Of a stretch of DNA of 64,000 nt, positions 44,576-55,776 are shown one piece after another. A program made the translations under genes and the position numbers. The notes under the pieces are model-generated. The model made no database searches. It was given only the letters and a program-made list of their open reading frames with translations, and had not been told where the DNA came from. This DNA is from Aurifilum marmelostoma (taxonomy: Eukaryota > Ascomycota > Sordariomycetes > Diaporthales > Cryphonectriaceae), in NCBI GenBank assembly GCA_027559495.1, contig JAMXSV010000012.1, forward strand, positions 124,001-188,000, given 5' to 3'. Numbering within the stretch: position 1 is the stretch's first letter; each line of letters starts with the position of its first letter.

Positions 44576-44585
44576 CGAGCTCCCC
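41435..44585. other. Intergenic region upstream of MAP kinase
   Basis: The kinase leader has an AT repeat (41467-41484) and a TG repeat (41558-41574). Further out are a C run (42306-42318), a TAC/GTA palindrome cluster (42704-42724), and a long TG repeat (44543-44574) past the LMW-PTP stop. A 235-codon minus-strand open frame (42676-43383) is unconvincing. Confidence 0.5.
44543..44574. repeat. (TG)16 microsatellite
   Basis: A dinucleotide tract lying 12 bases beyond the LMW-PTP stop codon. Confidence 0.95.
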
Positions 44586-45160
44586 TTACTCCTCAGAAGG
44601 TGTGATGTCTGGGAAGACGACCTTGAGAAAGTTCTTCGTGAACCGTGTACACTGCTGATATGTCGTCTCGAAACCGTCGATGCCGCCATACCAAGGGTCC
44701 TGTACGATCTCGGCCTTGCCCGTGCCAGAGAACTCTCCAAAGAGCATCACCTTGGCCCTGGCCTCGGGCTTGTTCCTGTGCATGCGCTCGAGGTCGCGGA
44801 GGTTGTTTCGATCCATGGCGAAGATGTAGTCGAAGTTGTCGAAGTCCTTGATGTGTACCTGCGATGGGGGAGGCCTTTGTTTAGTGCCCGTACTCGCCTC
44901 CGTCTTCTTGATTCTCGGGAATGATGTACCTTGCGCGCAGCGTGCACGTAGTCCGTGATGCCATGCTTCTCCAGGGTGTCCATGGTCCTGTCATCTGGGT
45001 CGTCGCCGACGTGGTACGCGCCCGTCCCGCAGCTGTCCAGCTTCTTGACCAGGCCCTCGTAGGGAGGCTTGGACGTGATGCTCTGGAACACACCCTCCGC
45101 CATGGTCGAGCGGCATATGTTGCCCAGGCAGACAAACAGGACCGATACCGGTTCAGGCAT
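44586..45160 (-). CDS. LTP1: Low-molecular-weight protein tyrosine phosphatase
   Basis: A small cysteine-based phosphotyrosine phosphatase. Exon 1 is 45160-44930; intron 44859-44929 (GTACAT...GCAG); exon 2 is 44858-44586. The total is 167 aa, the usual family length. The P-loop VLFVCLGNICRSTMAEG carries the nucleophile C11 and R17 of the C-x5-R-S signature. The general acid is D131 in QDPWYGG. DSCGTGAYHVGDDPDDR and DYIFAMDRNN are also standard family blocks. The start at MPEP is chosen because it lies ten residues before the catalytic Cys, as in relatives. Complete. Confidence 0.96.
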
Positions 45161-47746
45161 TTTCGTCGAGCTGTGGGCGGCGTAGGGGAGAGAACACCCA
45201 GGTGGAAGGGGCGCAGAGAAGGTTGGTCTGCCACTGACAACCAGATACACAGACAGAAACTCGTGCAGCTGTTGGAAAAGAAGACGTTGCGGTTGTAGAT
45301 ATCAATTAGTTCCTTTCTTGAGGCGGTGGGGGTAGAAATATTCAGGTAGGCAGCGAGCTGAAATGCTCAGGTTCAGAGAGAATTGCCCCGCAGTGATGAG
45401 ATCAGCGCTCCCAAAAAAGGCAGGCTAACAAGAAACCTAGATAGACATTTCGAGGTGGGGCACTGCCAATAAATGCATCGCTCCTCCTGAGCTTGGAAGC
45501 TACCAGAAGTGATAGTAGCATGCACTCGGCATCTCGTCGCATCTATTTTCTTCTCTCCATCGTCTCTGCCCCGGAAATGGAACTGATATTGTATCCCAAG
45601 AGCATGACGGTATTCCAATTGACCAACTCGACTCACATCAATAACCAGTTCTTTCTACCAGGCCTTCTCTTCCTCCTCCGCGCCACGACGTTCACCGCAC
45701 GCAAAGAGAGAGAGAAACTGGTGATCTCGCTTGTATGCATAGGCCTTCTGCCGGCGATGCCATAAGGCCAAATCCCTCTCCAGGAGCGAGCACCCCAACA
45801 AAAGGAGGGGGGTCAAGGCCAACATTGAAGGTTTATTTTATTGGATGGATTGGATCGGGCTGGCAAATAAAGTCCACCTGGAAGGTGATGGCCAGTGCCA
45901 TCCAGGCAAACCCCCTGAGCATTCATCAACACCCTCAACGGTCTTGCCATGTTTTTTTTTTTTTTTCTTCTTTTTTTTCTTCTTTTTCTTGATCTCTTTC
46001 CAAACCTTGTTCAAGGGACAAAGTTGATATTCCTTCTGGGTGCAATTTTGGGACTCGATCAGTTGACACTTCTTTGAAGGTTCATCAGTGTATAGCATTA
46101 CTGGTTAATTTCTTGTTTCTCGTTTCCCCGATATCCGTGTCTTCCCTTGTCCTCTCGGGGAAATGAAACGTTCAATTTTTCCTTTCATCCTTCTTGACCC
46201 CCGCCCCTCCTTCCTGGCTGTAGCCCTGTCTCTTCCAAGGTCCCCAGTTTTTCCTTTCCCCTTGTTGACCCTCAGCCTTGTCCAACACTGTCTCATGCCG
46301 TCACTACGCGGGATCTTTCAAAACGTGGTCCACTGTGGAGATCGGAACAGGATCGGGCTGGGCTGAACCTCTATTCTCTGCCCCTCAAGGCCAATTACTT
46401 AACGATGTACGCATATGGTATGGTCTCATTACACGGTCCCTCAGGTACTAAACTGTGGTACTTATGACGATGTATGTGGTGGTTCAGTGAGTGTGAGTAC
46501 GATGAAAGTACCCAGCCCGAGGTCGCCCTTCTCCACCCTTTGACCAAGATCGCATTTCCCAGGCTTTCTTTATTGGGCCACTGCAACGTTCCCTGTCTAC
46601 TTACTGTTATGGTGTGGATCGACATTGGTTTCAACATCCAGCGTCTCTGATCCTGTTGTGCTTCTCTCCTGGTCTTCAAATTTTTTATTATATATTTTTT
46701 TTTTTTTGCCCTAGTCTTGCTGGTGGACGCGGTTGTACATACTTATTAGACACACACTTTGCCACTGAACCTATAATGCCTCAACTTTTCACACACCACA
46801 CCCCTCCACCTCCACCTTTGCTTGGACTGGCTGTACGTGTATGACTTTGGTTGGTGCAGACTGTGACAGCCATGTTCGTCCGTGCCTCCTGGCTGTATCC
46901 TCTTCCTGAGTCAGAGTCTCCTGCTTTCATTTTTCCGGCAAAAAAATTTATACTAGGCACAGGCACACAGACCTTGCTTTGGGCACTCCGAGGAAATTGT
47001 CCTTGTCGCATGATGGCAACGTTCTCCGGCGCTTGAGAATTTTAGGATCGAGGGGGTGGGAAGAGAAGGAGGAGGAGGGTCGTCTCCTAGTCCAAGCCTC
47101 TCGAGCCTCTTCCTGACTCCTGGTCCTGCATTAGGGCAATGAGGAGGAATGGGAAAACCCCATCTCGACGGTCTCAGAGACCAGCTTGCCGCTATGACAA
47201 TTAATCCAAGCACCACACCATAGAGAAGCGGTGCTTAGAGTAGATTTTAAGGCTCGCGGCCAGTGCCGGTGTCACTGTTCTGGTATCCGCTTCCACTTCC
47301 CCTTTCCGACGGTCTAGGCTCGCCCGGGACTCCGGCTTCATGACATGGAACCTGGGATGTGGGACATGGTTTCTACCCTCAAGGACCCAGTCTGATCAAA
47401 GAGGGAACCCTGGTGGTAGTCTTGATAGAGGTCAAATGTATGTATATTAGATAAATGGTGCCCACTCTTGCCATGCTCCCTCCCTCCCTCTCTCCGTCTC
47501 GAGTGAAGTAATAAATCCCTTCTCTTCAACCCTCATTTACTATCATTTGATCCTTTTGACCTATTTGTTCTCCTTCCTCACCATTCTTTTGTGAACAGTA
47601 TTATTACAGCTGATCTGTGAATCCGGCTTCCATTCTCTCCTTCCAACACATTCACCACATTACAAACAGACCAGATCTGAATATCACACAAGCCCTGTAG
47701 CTGCCTCTACAGCCCGTACAGAAAGAAAGACTCTCAAAACAACAAC
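45161..47746. other. Intergenic region
   Basis: 2.6 kb with no recognisable gene. Contains T/C-rich tracts (45952-45990), moderately AT-rich segments, and the pyrimidine-rich leader of the CFEM gene (47520-47746). Confidence 0.5.
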
Positions 47747-48301
47747 ATGCAGTTCAAGAACATTGCTCTCGCCGGCCTCATCAGCCTGGCCTCAGCGGCC
47801 TCTTCTGATTCCAACGTCACCGCCATCGCATCCGAGCTGCCCTCGTGCGCCACCACCTGTCTCATCACCGGAGCTGCCTCTGCAGACTGCGGCGCAACCG
47901 ACTATTCCTGCCAGTGTGAAAACAAGGCCACCATCGAGGCCAACGCCACCTCGTGCCTGAGCTCCTCGTGCTCCGTGACTGACATCACCAGTAAGTATTT
48001 CCTCTCGGCCGTGAAAAATTTTTAAAAAAAGAATTTCACAAGATCGGTGGTTAACATGTTCTCCCTCCTCCTCCTCTTAGCCACCGAGAAGGTTGTGACC
48101 GAGATCTGCGCCGAGGTCAGCGGCAACAGCACGTCTTCCACGGCGTCCGCCTCCTCCTCAACCAGCACCAGCACCAGCTCGTCGTCGTCTGCCTCCTCCT
48201 CCTCTTCCTCCTCCAGCTCGAGCTCTGCTGGCAGCCGGCCAGAGCTCTACGGACTCGGCTGGGCCGCTGTTGCTGGAATCGTTGGTCTTCTGGCCCTCTA
48301 A
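47747..48301 (+). CDS. CFEM-domain GPI-anchored cell-wall protein
   Basis: A small surface protein; CFEM proteins bind heme or act at the cell wall, some in host contact. Exon 1 is 47747-47990; intron 47991-48080 (GTAAGT...TTAG); exon 2 is 48081-48301. The total is 154 aa. The signal peptide is MQFKNIALAGLISLASAAS. The CFEM domain (about residues 26-95) has eight cysteines with the expected spacing, including SCATTC, ADCGATDYSCQC, SCLSSSC and the last in TEICAEV. The Asp before the third Cys (SADC) is at the position used for heme iron in some members. A Ser/Thr-rich stalk follows, then a hydrophobic C-terminus (LGWAAVAGIVGLLAL) typical of a GPI signal. Complete. Confidence 0.95.
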
Positions 48302-48784
48302 GCGGGTCGGCCTCTGTCGTGGCCGTTTGTGTTCATCCCTGGGGCTGCGTGCAGACAGTCCTTTCGTTCTCACTTCGATTCATGATGGACGAACAAGGAG
48401 ACACTCAGGTACTCATCCCACATGTCGGCTGGCAGATAGGGGGTTGATTATCCGGAGAGTTGAGAAAAGTTTAGAAATTTGGACGGCTCAATGAACGTGG
48501 AGTCTTCCTCTTTCTTGAGTGACGGGATAAATGATAGATATACCATACAAAGATGGCTCAGGCCCACACTCACTGCTGAGGTTTTCTATATAAGACCAAA
48601 TGTGACCATCAGGATTGAATAAAGGTGACGTAAAAGTTGATTTCGTTTGCAATGAATTGCTCAATATTGTGTGTATTGCTTCTAGTATGACCAGCTTCTA
48701 CTCTTGTCTATATACCCTCGAGGATCTAGTTTCTATTTTTCTATCTTTCCATTCGAATTTTGAATACACAGTGAATCACACATC
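48302..48784. other. Convergent 3' spacer
   Basis: AT-richer 3' flank between CFEM and the thioesterase-like gene; no gene. Confidence 0.5.
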
Positions 48785-49963
48785 CTAGCCAGGGTAGAAC
48801 CGACCCAGGGCGCCGTCCTCACCTCCATCAAACAGCCCACTGAGCCCGTCCAGCGCGGCAAACCGTTCAGCAAACTTCATACCCTCCCTCCGCCGCGACT
48901 CGACCTCCCTCCAGTCCGGCTCGCCACCCTCCCCCCGTCGTCTGGCCCACCAGGTCCTCGTCCCCGACCTCGTCCCACACCTCGTTCACGCCCCCTATCC
49001 AGCCCCCCGGCCGCTCAGGCAGCAGCCCGCTCTTGTCCAGCAGGATCGCAGGGTGCACCGTGAACCGCCCCACCTTGAAGACGTACTTGCTCACCGCCGA
49101 GGCGATGACATGCTTCTCGAGCTCCTCCGCCCCGGGCCCCGCCGTCAGCCCGGCCGCTGCCGTCTCTCCGCCGTGCTTCTTCCTGAGCGGGCGGCCGAAC
49201 CAGCCCTCGCCGCGCCCGCTGTTGTTGTCGTTGTCCCACGCGGTCGGCCTGACCCTGCCCTTGACGACAAAGTGCGTGACGAGATACACCCACTTCCGGT
49301 CCCAGGCCAGCACGCGCGTCCACATCTCGTAGCCCTGCAGCACGGCGACCTCCCTGCGGAAGGAGCAGAAGACGGCGCCCAGGCCGACGGCCATGCCGCC
49401 GCTGGCGGGCTCGCCGCCGGGCAGGCGGACGCAGCGGGTCTGGGCGTTGTGGGAGATGGCGTCCATGCCGGGCTGCAGGAGGTGGGAGACGCAGTGGGAG
49501 CGGGCGACGTCGAGGTCGGAGAAGTAGGTCGAGTTGGACTTGTGGAGGTTGTAGTCCGTCTCGGGGAGGGAGTTGTAGGAGGAGGTGATGGAGTAGTGGA
49601 AGAGCATGCGCGGGCGGAGGCGGGCCGGGCGGAGGTAGGGGATGTGTTGGCGGGTTATCGCGCCCAGGACGCGGTACTGTGTTGGCGGGTTTTGGTTTTA
49701 GCCAGCCTGGTCTGGTGGTGTTTTTGTGTGTGTCCAAGGAAAGAGTCTGGGAGAAGAGGGATACATACCGTCCACATGAAGGGCATGCTCTTGTAGTTGG
49801 TCAGGACAAAGATGGCCAGCAAGATGCGGCTTGTCCGCCCGGGCCCGGTGACAAAGTTCAGTATGATGGTCCTCCAGTCGACGTGGGCGAGCGACAGGCC
49901 CGCCACAGCTGCCGAGCCCATGCCCAAGGGGAGAAGATAGCCAAGGGCGTTTGCAGAAGCCAT
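48785..49963 (-). CDS. Thioesterase-like (hot-dog fold) membrane protein; one frame break
   Basis: Resembles the THEM6 / yeast YBR096W group, putative acyl thioesterases with an N-terminal membrane segment. Exon 1 is 49963-49769 (MASANALGYLLPLGMGSAAV..., hydrophobic, residues ~5-25); intron 49677-49768 (GTATGT...ACAG); exon 2 is 49676-48785. The hot-dog active-site block is ETDYNLHKSNSTYFSDLDVA, matching the D-x-N-x-H-x-N-x-x-Y pattern. MWTRVLAWDRKWVYLVTHFV is the central strand. The frame breaks once at six G (48931-48936 as C on the + strand). One base fewer leads into PDWREVESRRREGMKF and ends GALGRFYPG at 48785, the expected Arg-rich and ALDGL C-terminus; otherwise the frame stops at 48867. 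The corrected length is 361 aa. Substrate unknown. Confidence 0.82.
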
Positions 49964-51903
49964 CTTTTATTTTATCTCGCCCCTCCGTCCGTCGCGCTGT
50001 TGCTTCCCCTGCCCTGGCCCTTCCTCTGTCCCTTTCTCCGTGCGTGGTCACTGTGCCTTTGCGTCAAGCTTCTGCCGTCGCACACGCTCTGGTTTGTCGT
50101 CCGAGCCGGGTTGTGAGAAGAAGAGCAGCGCAATGCGCCGTCGCAGAGCGCCCAGCAGGAGGACCACGACAACGACTACCCAGAGGGGCACGGAGCGCAG
50201 GATGCAGGTGAGGGTGGTGCCGCACTTGGAGAGGATGGATGCTGAAGAGGGCGAGGAGGCAGGATAAGGCATATGAGGTTGCGAAAATATATATAGAGAG
50301 TTTAAATTATATCAAGCCGAGCGGTTGAGTTAATTGGTGGGTGGGAAGATAATATCTGATCAGTAGCTCGGCGGGCTTGTCGAAGCTCACGTTTGCGGAC
50401 GAGTCTTGAAGAGGGACAGTGGAGAGGCCGGGCCGGGGGGGGGGGGTTGGAGGGGGAGCTGGAACACTACAGTGGGACATGGTTAGGGAAGCTGCAGTGG
50501 TAGGTAGGAGCAGAGACAGGGGGTTGAGAAACCCCAATGAGTGCCAGTACTGGATTGGGTAAGTGACTGTAAGGCTGTAAGCCTCGTCTGCTCAAGGCTG
50601 CAAATATCTCTGTTGTCTTATTGTATAAAGAAACTTGTCTGGTGCTCAGGACTTTTGAGACTGGTTCAACTCATTAGCTCACCGTCAAGTCTCTTATAAT
50701 TAGTATGTTTATGATGCCATCAACAGTTATGGGTGATGTTTTGCCCAATCAGGAAAAATATGGCCTACTCGGGATTGACCTGGCTGCCTCGAAGTAAATA
50801 GTTGGGGGGTTCGACTGGAGATTATTGAATGATTATTTCTCTTTTTTCTATTTATTGATGGCTATTCTGTGGCCCTATTCTGCATGAACGTGCATGGAAT
50901 GTCAGATGACAATGTGATGGCATAGAAAAATCTACCACGAAAGCAATATTGTGTAAACGCAGAAAACGCCGAAGCATCCCTCACACCAAAATGGCCTCGA
51001 GGGCTCCCACTTTGGAATTTTCAGATGCTATACTCCAGCCGTGAGGCTCTGGCCTCTGCGCACTGCTTTATCAGAGTTGAGTCGAGTCGAGTCAAGTCAC
51101 GTCAACCAGATCACGACGCTCCTCCTGTCCGAGTCAATACCAGACCAATGGAAGTCCATGATCAATAATAAAGAATATTCCCCTTCTACCGCTGCAACAC
51201 TTCCTGCATACGGTCCCTCTGACCAAACTTACCCCGACTGCCAGACATGTCAAGCCGCAACTGAAACGTCAAGGCTCCAACTCAAGAAGTCGATGCGCGA
51301 GACAAGGTGGCTCAGAGGAGTGGTTTCTCCAGACGCGCGCGACAGCCGACGATAGGGATGTTGGACTTCGGACGAGGGGTCGGCCAACCTTTACAGCGAC
51401 CGATGCGAGCATATTAATCAAATCTCAGGCCAATCCCATGATCATGTCCATGACAGAAACCCAGACTTGGCACACCCCCTTTTGCGAGGCTGGTTCTCTG
51501 CTTCATCTGAAATATGTGCAGAATGAAACAACAGCCACCATTGGATGAAGTTCGAGGCGTCTGTGAGCACGAGCATCTTGAAACCTCACCACCTCCGAAT
51601 GCAGTAATTCCTGTATGATATGGCCACCGTCAGACCATCGGAGTTCGGCTCATCCGTCTGTTGAATCGGGAATCTCTGAACGTGGCCGGATATTCTTTAC
51701 CTATTTATAAGGCAGACTGTCGCCATTTTCAATTTCTCATCCTCGGCCATCATCTTGCGACAGCTGATCACCTACTCGACGAAATCTTTCAACGACCTGG
51801 ACAGTCGAATCCACCGAGCTGGGCTCAATAATCACTCGTAATAATACCTCCACAAAGACAAGGGAATCCATCTTCAACAGCATCTCATTCAACACAGTTC
51901 ATC
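49964..51903. other. Intergenic region upstream of HsbA-like gene
   Basis: 1.9 kb. The first 300 bases carry a minus-strand open frame of 74 codons with one hydrophobic stretch, not supported otherwise. 50580-51000 is AT-rich. A TATTTATAAG box lies at 51702, about 200 bp before the HsbA-like start. Confidence 0.5.
51702..51711 (+). promoter_or_regulatory. Candidate TATA box of the HsbA-like gene
   Basis: TATTTATAAG, about 200 bp upstream of the ATG at 51904 and followed by pyrimidine-rich sequence. Inferred from motif and position only. Confidence 0.4.
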
Positions 51904-52626
51904 ATGAAGACGGCGGCAGCACTCACCACAACCCTCGCCCTGGCGGCGTCCACCACGGCAGCCCAGGACTGGGACCCTCTCCCCAACAAGCGAGACGTCG
52001 CCACCATCCAGACCGTCATCAGCCAGGCCTCCAGCGCCCTCTCGACCCTCGACACCACCGTCAAGGCCTTCAACGGCCAGGACTTTACCCAGCTCGCCAC
52101 CGACGCCGCCAGCCTCAAGACCGTCCTGACCCAGGGCACGTCGCAGATCCAGGGCACGTCCGCCATCACGGCGCAGGACGCCATCACCCTGCAGAGCTCC
52201 CTGTCGCCCGTCCAGACGGCCGCCATGAGCCTCGTCACCGACCTCGTCGCCAAGAAGCCCCAGATCCAGCAGGCCAGCCTCTGCGACATCGTGCAGCAGC
52301 AGACCACCGACATCGGCAGCGCCGCCAACGGCCTCATCTCCGCCACCGTGTCCAAGGTCCCTGCCACCCTGCAGGCCGTCGCCACCCAGCTCACCGGCCA
52401 GTTCACCGGCCAGCTGACGGACCTCTCGGCCCAGTTCGCGCCCGGGAACTGCACCAACGCCGCCGGAGGTGCGGCGGCCGCGGCGGGCATTGCTTTTACC
52501 AACAGCAGCACGGCCGCTGCGAGCACGACCAGCACTACGACCGATACGACGTCTGCCTCGTCGAGCAATGCCGCCAGTGTCTTGGGCGTCGTGGTGGCGG
52601 TTGCTACCGTGTTTATGATGCTGTAG
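51904..52626 (+). CDS. HsbA-like (hydrophobic surface binding) cell-wall protein, GPI-anchored
   Basis: Intronless, 240 aa. HsbA proteins are secreted, bind hydrophobic surfaces and recruit cutinases; the same Pfam family includes galactomannoprotein Mp1-like antigens. The signal peptide is MKTAAALTTTLALAASTTAA. The domain (about residues 30-150) is an all-helical amphipathic repeat: RDVATIQTVISQASSALSTL, TVKAFNGQDFTQLATDAASL, LVAKKPQIQQASLCDIVQQQ and VATQLTGQFTGQLTDL. There are two cysteines only (LCDI and NCTN). A Ser/Thr-rich stalk and a hydrophobic tail (NAASVLGVVVAVATVFMML) give a GPI-signal layout. Complete. Confidence 0.92.
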   Translation: MKTAAALTTTLALAASTTAAQDWDPLPNKRDVATIQTVISQASSALSTLDTTVKAFNGQDFTQLATDAASLKTVLTQGTSQIQGTSAITAQDAITLQSSLSPVQTAAMSLVTDLVAKKPQIQQASLCDIVQQQTTDIGSAANGLISATVSKVPATLQAVATQLTGQFTGQLTDLSAQFAPGNCTNAAGGAAAAAGIAFTNSSTAAASTTSTTTDTTSASSSNAASVLGVVVAVATVFMML

Positions 52627-53098
52627 ATGATGAAAGAGCCCCGGTTTCTTCACCTGATATTATGGATAGAGAGAGACCTTGGAAATTCATGAGCATGGCG
52701 CACTGGTCTTGCGCATTGTATATAAGAAGGTCGTGTTCATAATGAACATATATTTGCAGACATACAAATCACCAAACAATCTTGAATGGATGAAAATCAC
52801 TGTAAATTCAAATACAAGACAAAAGACAAGATCGAAAGGCGAGACCTGCTCAGACCCAGATAGCAACAAGCAAAATGAGACGTCCCAACATTGTTACTCA
52901 AACACCTTCCGCAATGATACACCTTGTAATCAATTATAAACACTTCAAATGCTTACCCTGGAGGCATTCTTCATCATGACCATAGTAACGTGTCCTTAGT
53001 TGCTTCCAACAGAAGTGATACAGTTGCCATCACCTGAGTTCACCTGTCATCAGCCAAAGGCACCCGTAGCGCACAGGAAGGGGATGAATGGTGATCGA
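52627..53098. other. Convergent 3' spacer
   Basis: A/T-richer spacer; no gene. Confidence 0.5.
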
Positions 53099-53916
53099 TC
53101 ATAACCTACAGAACGGGCTGCCGACATAGTTGGACGTCAGGATCCCATCAGACGGGGAGTTGCTGCCCTGGTCCACAAAGTGGATAGGGACAGAGCCGCA
53201 GGTCGTGCACTTGTGCTCGCCCAGCGCATCGACGAGGCTCCGGATCGACTCGAGCGTCAGGGTCGCGCCGTCGGCCATGCCCTGCGGGAACAGGCACACG
53301 CCGCCGGTGCCGATGTGGAAGTTGGACGACAGGCTCAGCGACCCCGAGACGCCGCCGAACTCGCTGCCCACGTCGGCGCCCACCTCGATGGAGGCCGAGG
53401 TGCCGATGCAGACGACGTGGTCGCCGTTGGAGTAGGTCGTGCTCGGGTCGACGGTGGTTGCGTTGAGGACGTTGTGCCAGAGCTGTTGGGGGGTTTGTGG
53501 GTGACTGGTTAGCCAGATGCCTGACAATAGTCTCTTGCAGCAATGAGGTCTTGTGCTGTGTGAGATTTGTCTGGAGTTTTCTAAAGAGGTAGTTCTAGTC
53601 CATCCAGGATGCAATACTTCATTGTGCAAGAAGCTTTGAAGGATGTGTTATTACCTGGAGAATATTGAACCCGGAATTGTCTAGTTACCTGTTAGAAAAT
53701 CCTACACAGAGACTTTTGGGAGAAGGGTTCCAGAGCGATTCAATACTGGCCGCCCACGAGCGGGCCAATAGAAATGTGCTGGGAGTTCCTAAAATACATA
53801 CTCTCAATAGTGGCAAAGGGGCAGAGGCCAGAGCCACGACAGTTGATTCCCAGAGCCGAACCGGTCGGCACAAGAGAGGCTGCGGCCAGGAGGACAGTGG
53901 TCTTGAGCGAAGGCAT
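53099..53916 (-). CDS. KP4 killer-toxin-family secreted protein, exon join unresolved
   Basis: A small secreted cysteine protein of the KP4 family; in fungi the family is named for a viral killer protein that blocks calcium channels, and many chromosomal copies have unknown roles. The first exon (from 53916 to a GTATGT donor near 53779) encodes a signal peptide followed by the family's first Cys-containing motif (INCRGSG). The last exon ends at 53099 and carries the later cysteines, including the CTTCGSVPI block and NYVGSPFC near the C-terminus. A roughly 300-nt interval separates them. The obvious acceptors, CAACAG at about 53483 and ACCAG at about 53508, do not keep the frame with this donor, so the gene may have an extra exon, a sequence error in the C run there, or real damage. 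The family call is moderately firm; the gene model is not. Confidence 0.7.
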
Positions 53917-55776
53917 GATGATAATGAATAACGATAGAATTAATAGAGAGAGAGAACAATTAATTAAAAGACTTTCGCGGGTTCAAGGAGTTTGAGCAAG
54001 AAAGACGAGGAATAATTTCAAGGATACGGATCTACGCTTTCTCGAGGTTATTAATTGCCAGCAAGCTTATTGTGACTCGGTGTTGATATTGTGATGATCT
54101 GAAGGCATAGGAAACATGTGAGATCGTGAAGAGACAGTCTTGCTTTATACAATTTCCAGGAAATGCCAACATCCCCATCTCGTTACACAGAGTATCCTTT
54201 TTCGAAACCTGACTAGGCCGTGGAAAAAGAGGGAAACCCCCTTCCCAGGCGGCGATGTTCGAGAGACGAAACTAATTACTCGACTGGACAACAATGCTCC
54301 GGTGTCGCAAAGCTTTGGAATACTCCGCCCTCTTTTCTGTAATATACAAAGGTTAGACTTAAGCTTGAAACTGGTCGGTGTGCGTGGCCGCCTAGTTTGC
54401 TCACGCAGGTCGCTGTTCGCAGGCCCGGCTTATTTCGATACCAGGCCGTATCATTAATTACCTGATGAGGGGGGATTCTCTGGTGGGCTGAGCCATCGGG
54501 ATTCCACATCCGCAACCACCTTCATCGGCCTTCCTTTTTTGGCAACAATTTGCGGGCGCCTTCGAGGTTGAGATCTCAGTACCTGTACATCAGTTCTCGA
54601 ATGTCAAAAACCCAAAAAAGAAATAAAAGTAATTCGAGCATGGCAGAGCGTGAATCGTGCATCACTCTCGTCACATGCAGCCCAGGAAGCTTACATGCCA
54701 CCGAACTTGTCCCCCCGCCGGGTCCTGGCCTCAAAGGTTACGTGGAGCTTATAAAACTCACCAATGCTGTGGCTGATACAAAAAAGGGCAGACTCGTTAG
54801 TAATCTGCGTCTCACGACGGCTCCTCCCCCAACCTCCTCAAAGAGCGGACAGTCTCACAGTCCAGATCTGAGATCCCAGATCTCGGGGGCGCGCAGAGCC
54901 TAATTAAGGCCTGAAAGATGCAGGTCCAGGCCGCCAGCCATGCAGCCCTCAGCCGGGTGCGTGCAGCGAGGCTGACAAGTGAGGTAATAGAATAATTAGA
55001 CTACGCCTCTTCGGGAGATAATGTTGAGATGCTGCAGGCCCAAGCTGAACGGGTTTCATTTGCGCAAAATTGCAGCCTGGGCTCGTGGTCTCCGCATGTC
55101 GACTCGCAGCTGATATTCGTTCAACTTTTTTACTTTCATCAATCATTATGCCCTTCTACGTATCATGGCCTCATGGCTTTGTATAGAGTGTAGTTTTCTT
55201 CGATTCTCGTATCTGCCTTTCGTCTCTAGCCCGATCGGATGTATACCTTATAAAAAAGCAATATTGCTCGCCCGACTGCTGACACGCTGTAGTTTCAAAG
55301 CATCGGTCCGGCTCAGGTCCTCTGTAGACGACCCGGCGCTGAGCCAAGATGGTAACCACCACTGCCCTGAGTCTCTTTGTGGCCAATATTGATCAGTGAT
55401 CCCCTCCCTCATCATCATAAGACCGTGGTCGTGGCCATCTTTCAGTTTTGGCCTCCAGGTGGGCTTAGAGCTTGACCCGCAAACTCGAGCCCATCAACAC
55501 CGCTGTCTCTGACCAGGTGAGTGTCAACTCCGACTCAGCCCCTTCTTGTCTCTAATAGGATCATGAAGGGAGGAGAGAAGGGGGGGGGGGGGGAGAAGAG
55601 AACACTCGAAGAAGCATAATTGCGCCGCTCTGCCTGTCCGCTCAACCCAATCCAGTCTAAGAAAAAGTTTTTCTCTTCAAGCAGCGAGGGTGGGTACAAA
55701 ACTCGTCATCGAGATTTGAAACCACTCCTCCTCTCTCTCTCTCTCTCTGCATACGCCCCAGCCTTGTGTCGTCCCA
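53917..55776. other. Intergenic region upstream of KP4-like gene
   Basis: 1.9 kb, AT-rich for the first ~500 bp. A minus-strand GTATAAAG lies at about 54149, some 230 bp upstream of the KP4-like start, and may be its TATA box. A run of 13 G (55580-55592) and a CT repeat (55731-55748) lie near the downstream gene. No gene recognised. Confidence 0.45.

Noticed and set aside
50048..50272. 74-codon minus-strand frame with one hydrophobic stretch just upstream of the thioesterase-like gene
   Set aside because: Could be a small membrane protein or leader, but nothing beyond a hydrophobic run supports it; most likely 5' sequence of the neighbour.
50611..50725. Another TGTTG...CAACA pair enclosing TATAAAG
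   Set aside because: Only 115 bp, with no compositional boundary and no target duplication; the ends are short enough to occur by chance.
50803..50815. tRNA-like GGTTCGACTGG
   Set aside because: Does not match the B-box consensus end and has no cloverleaf partners.
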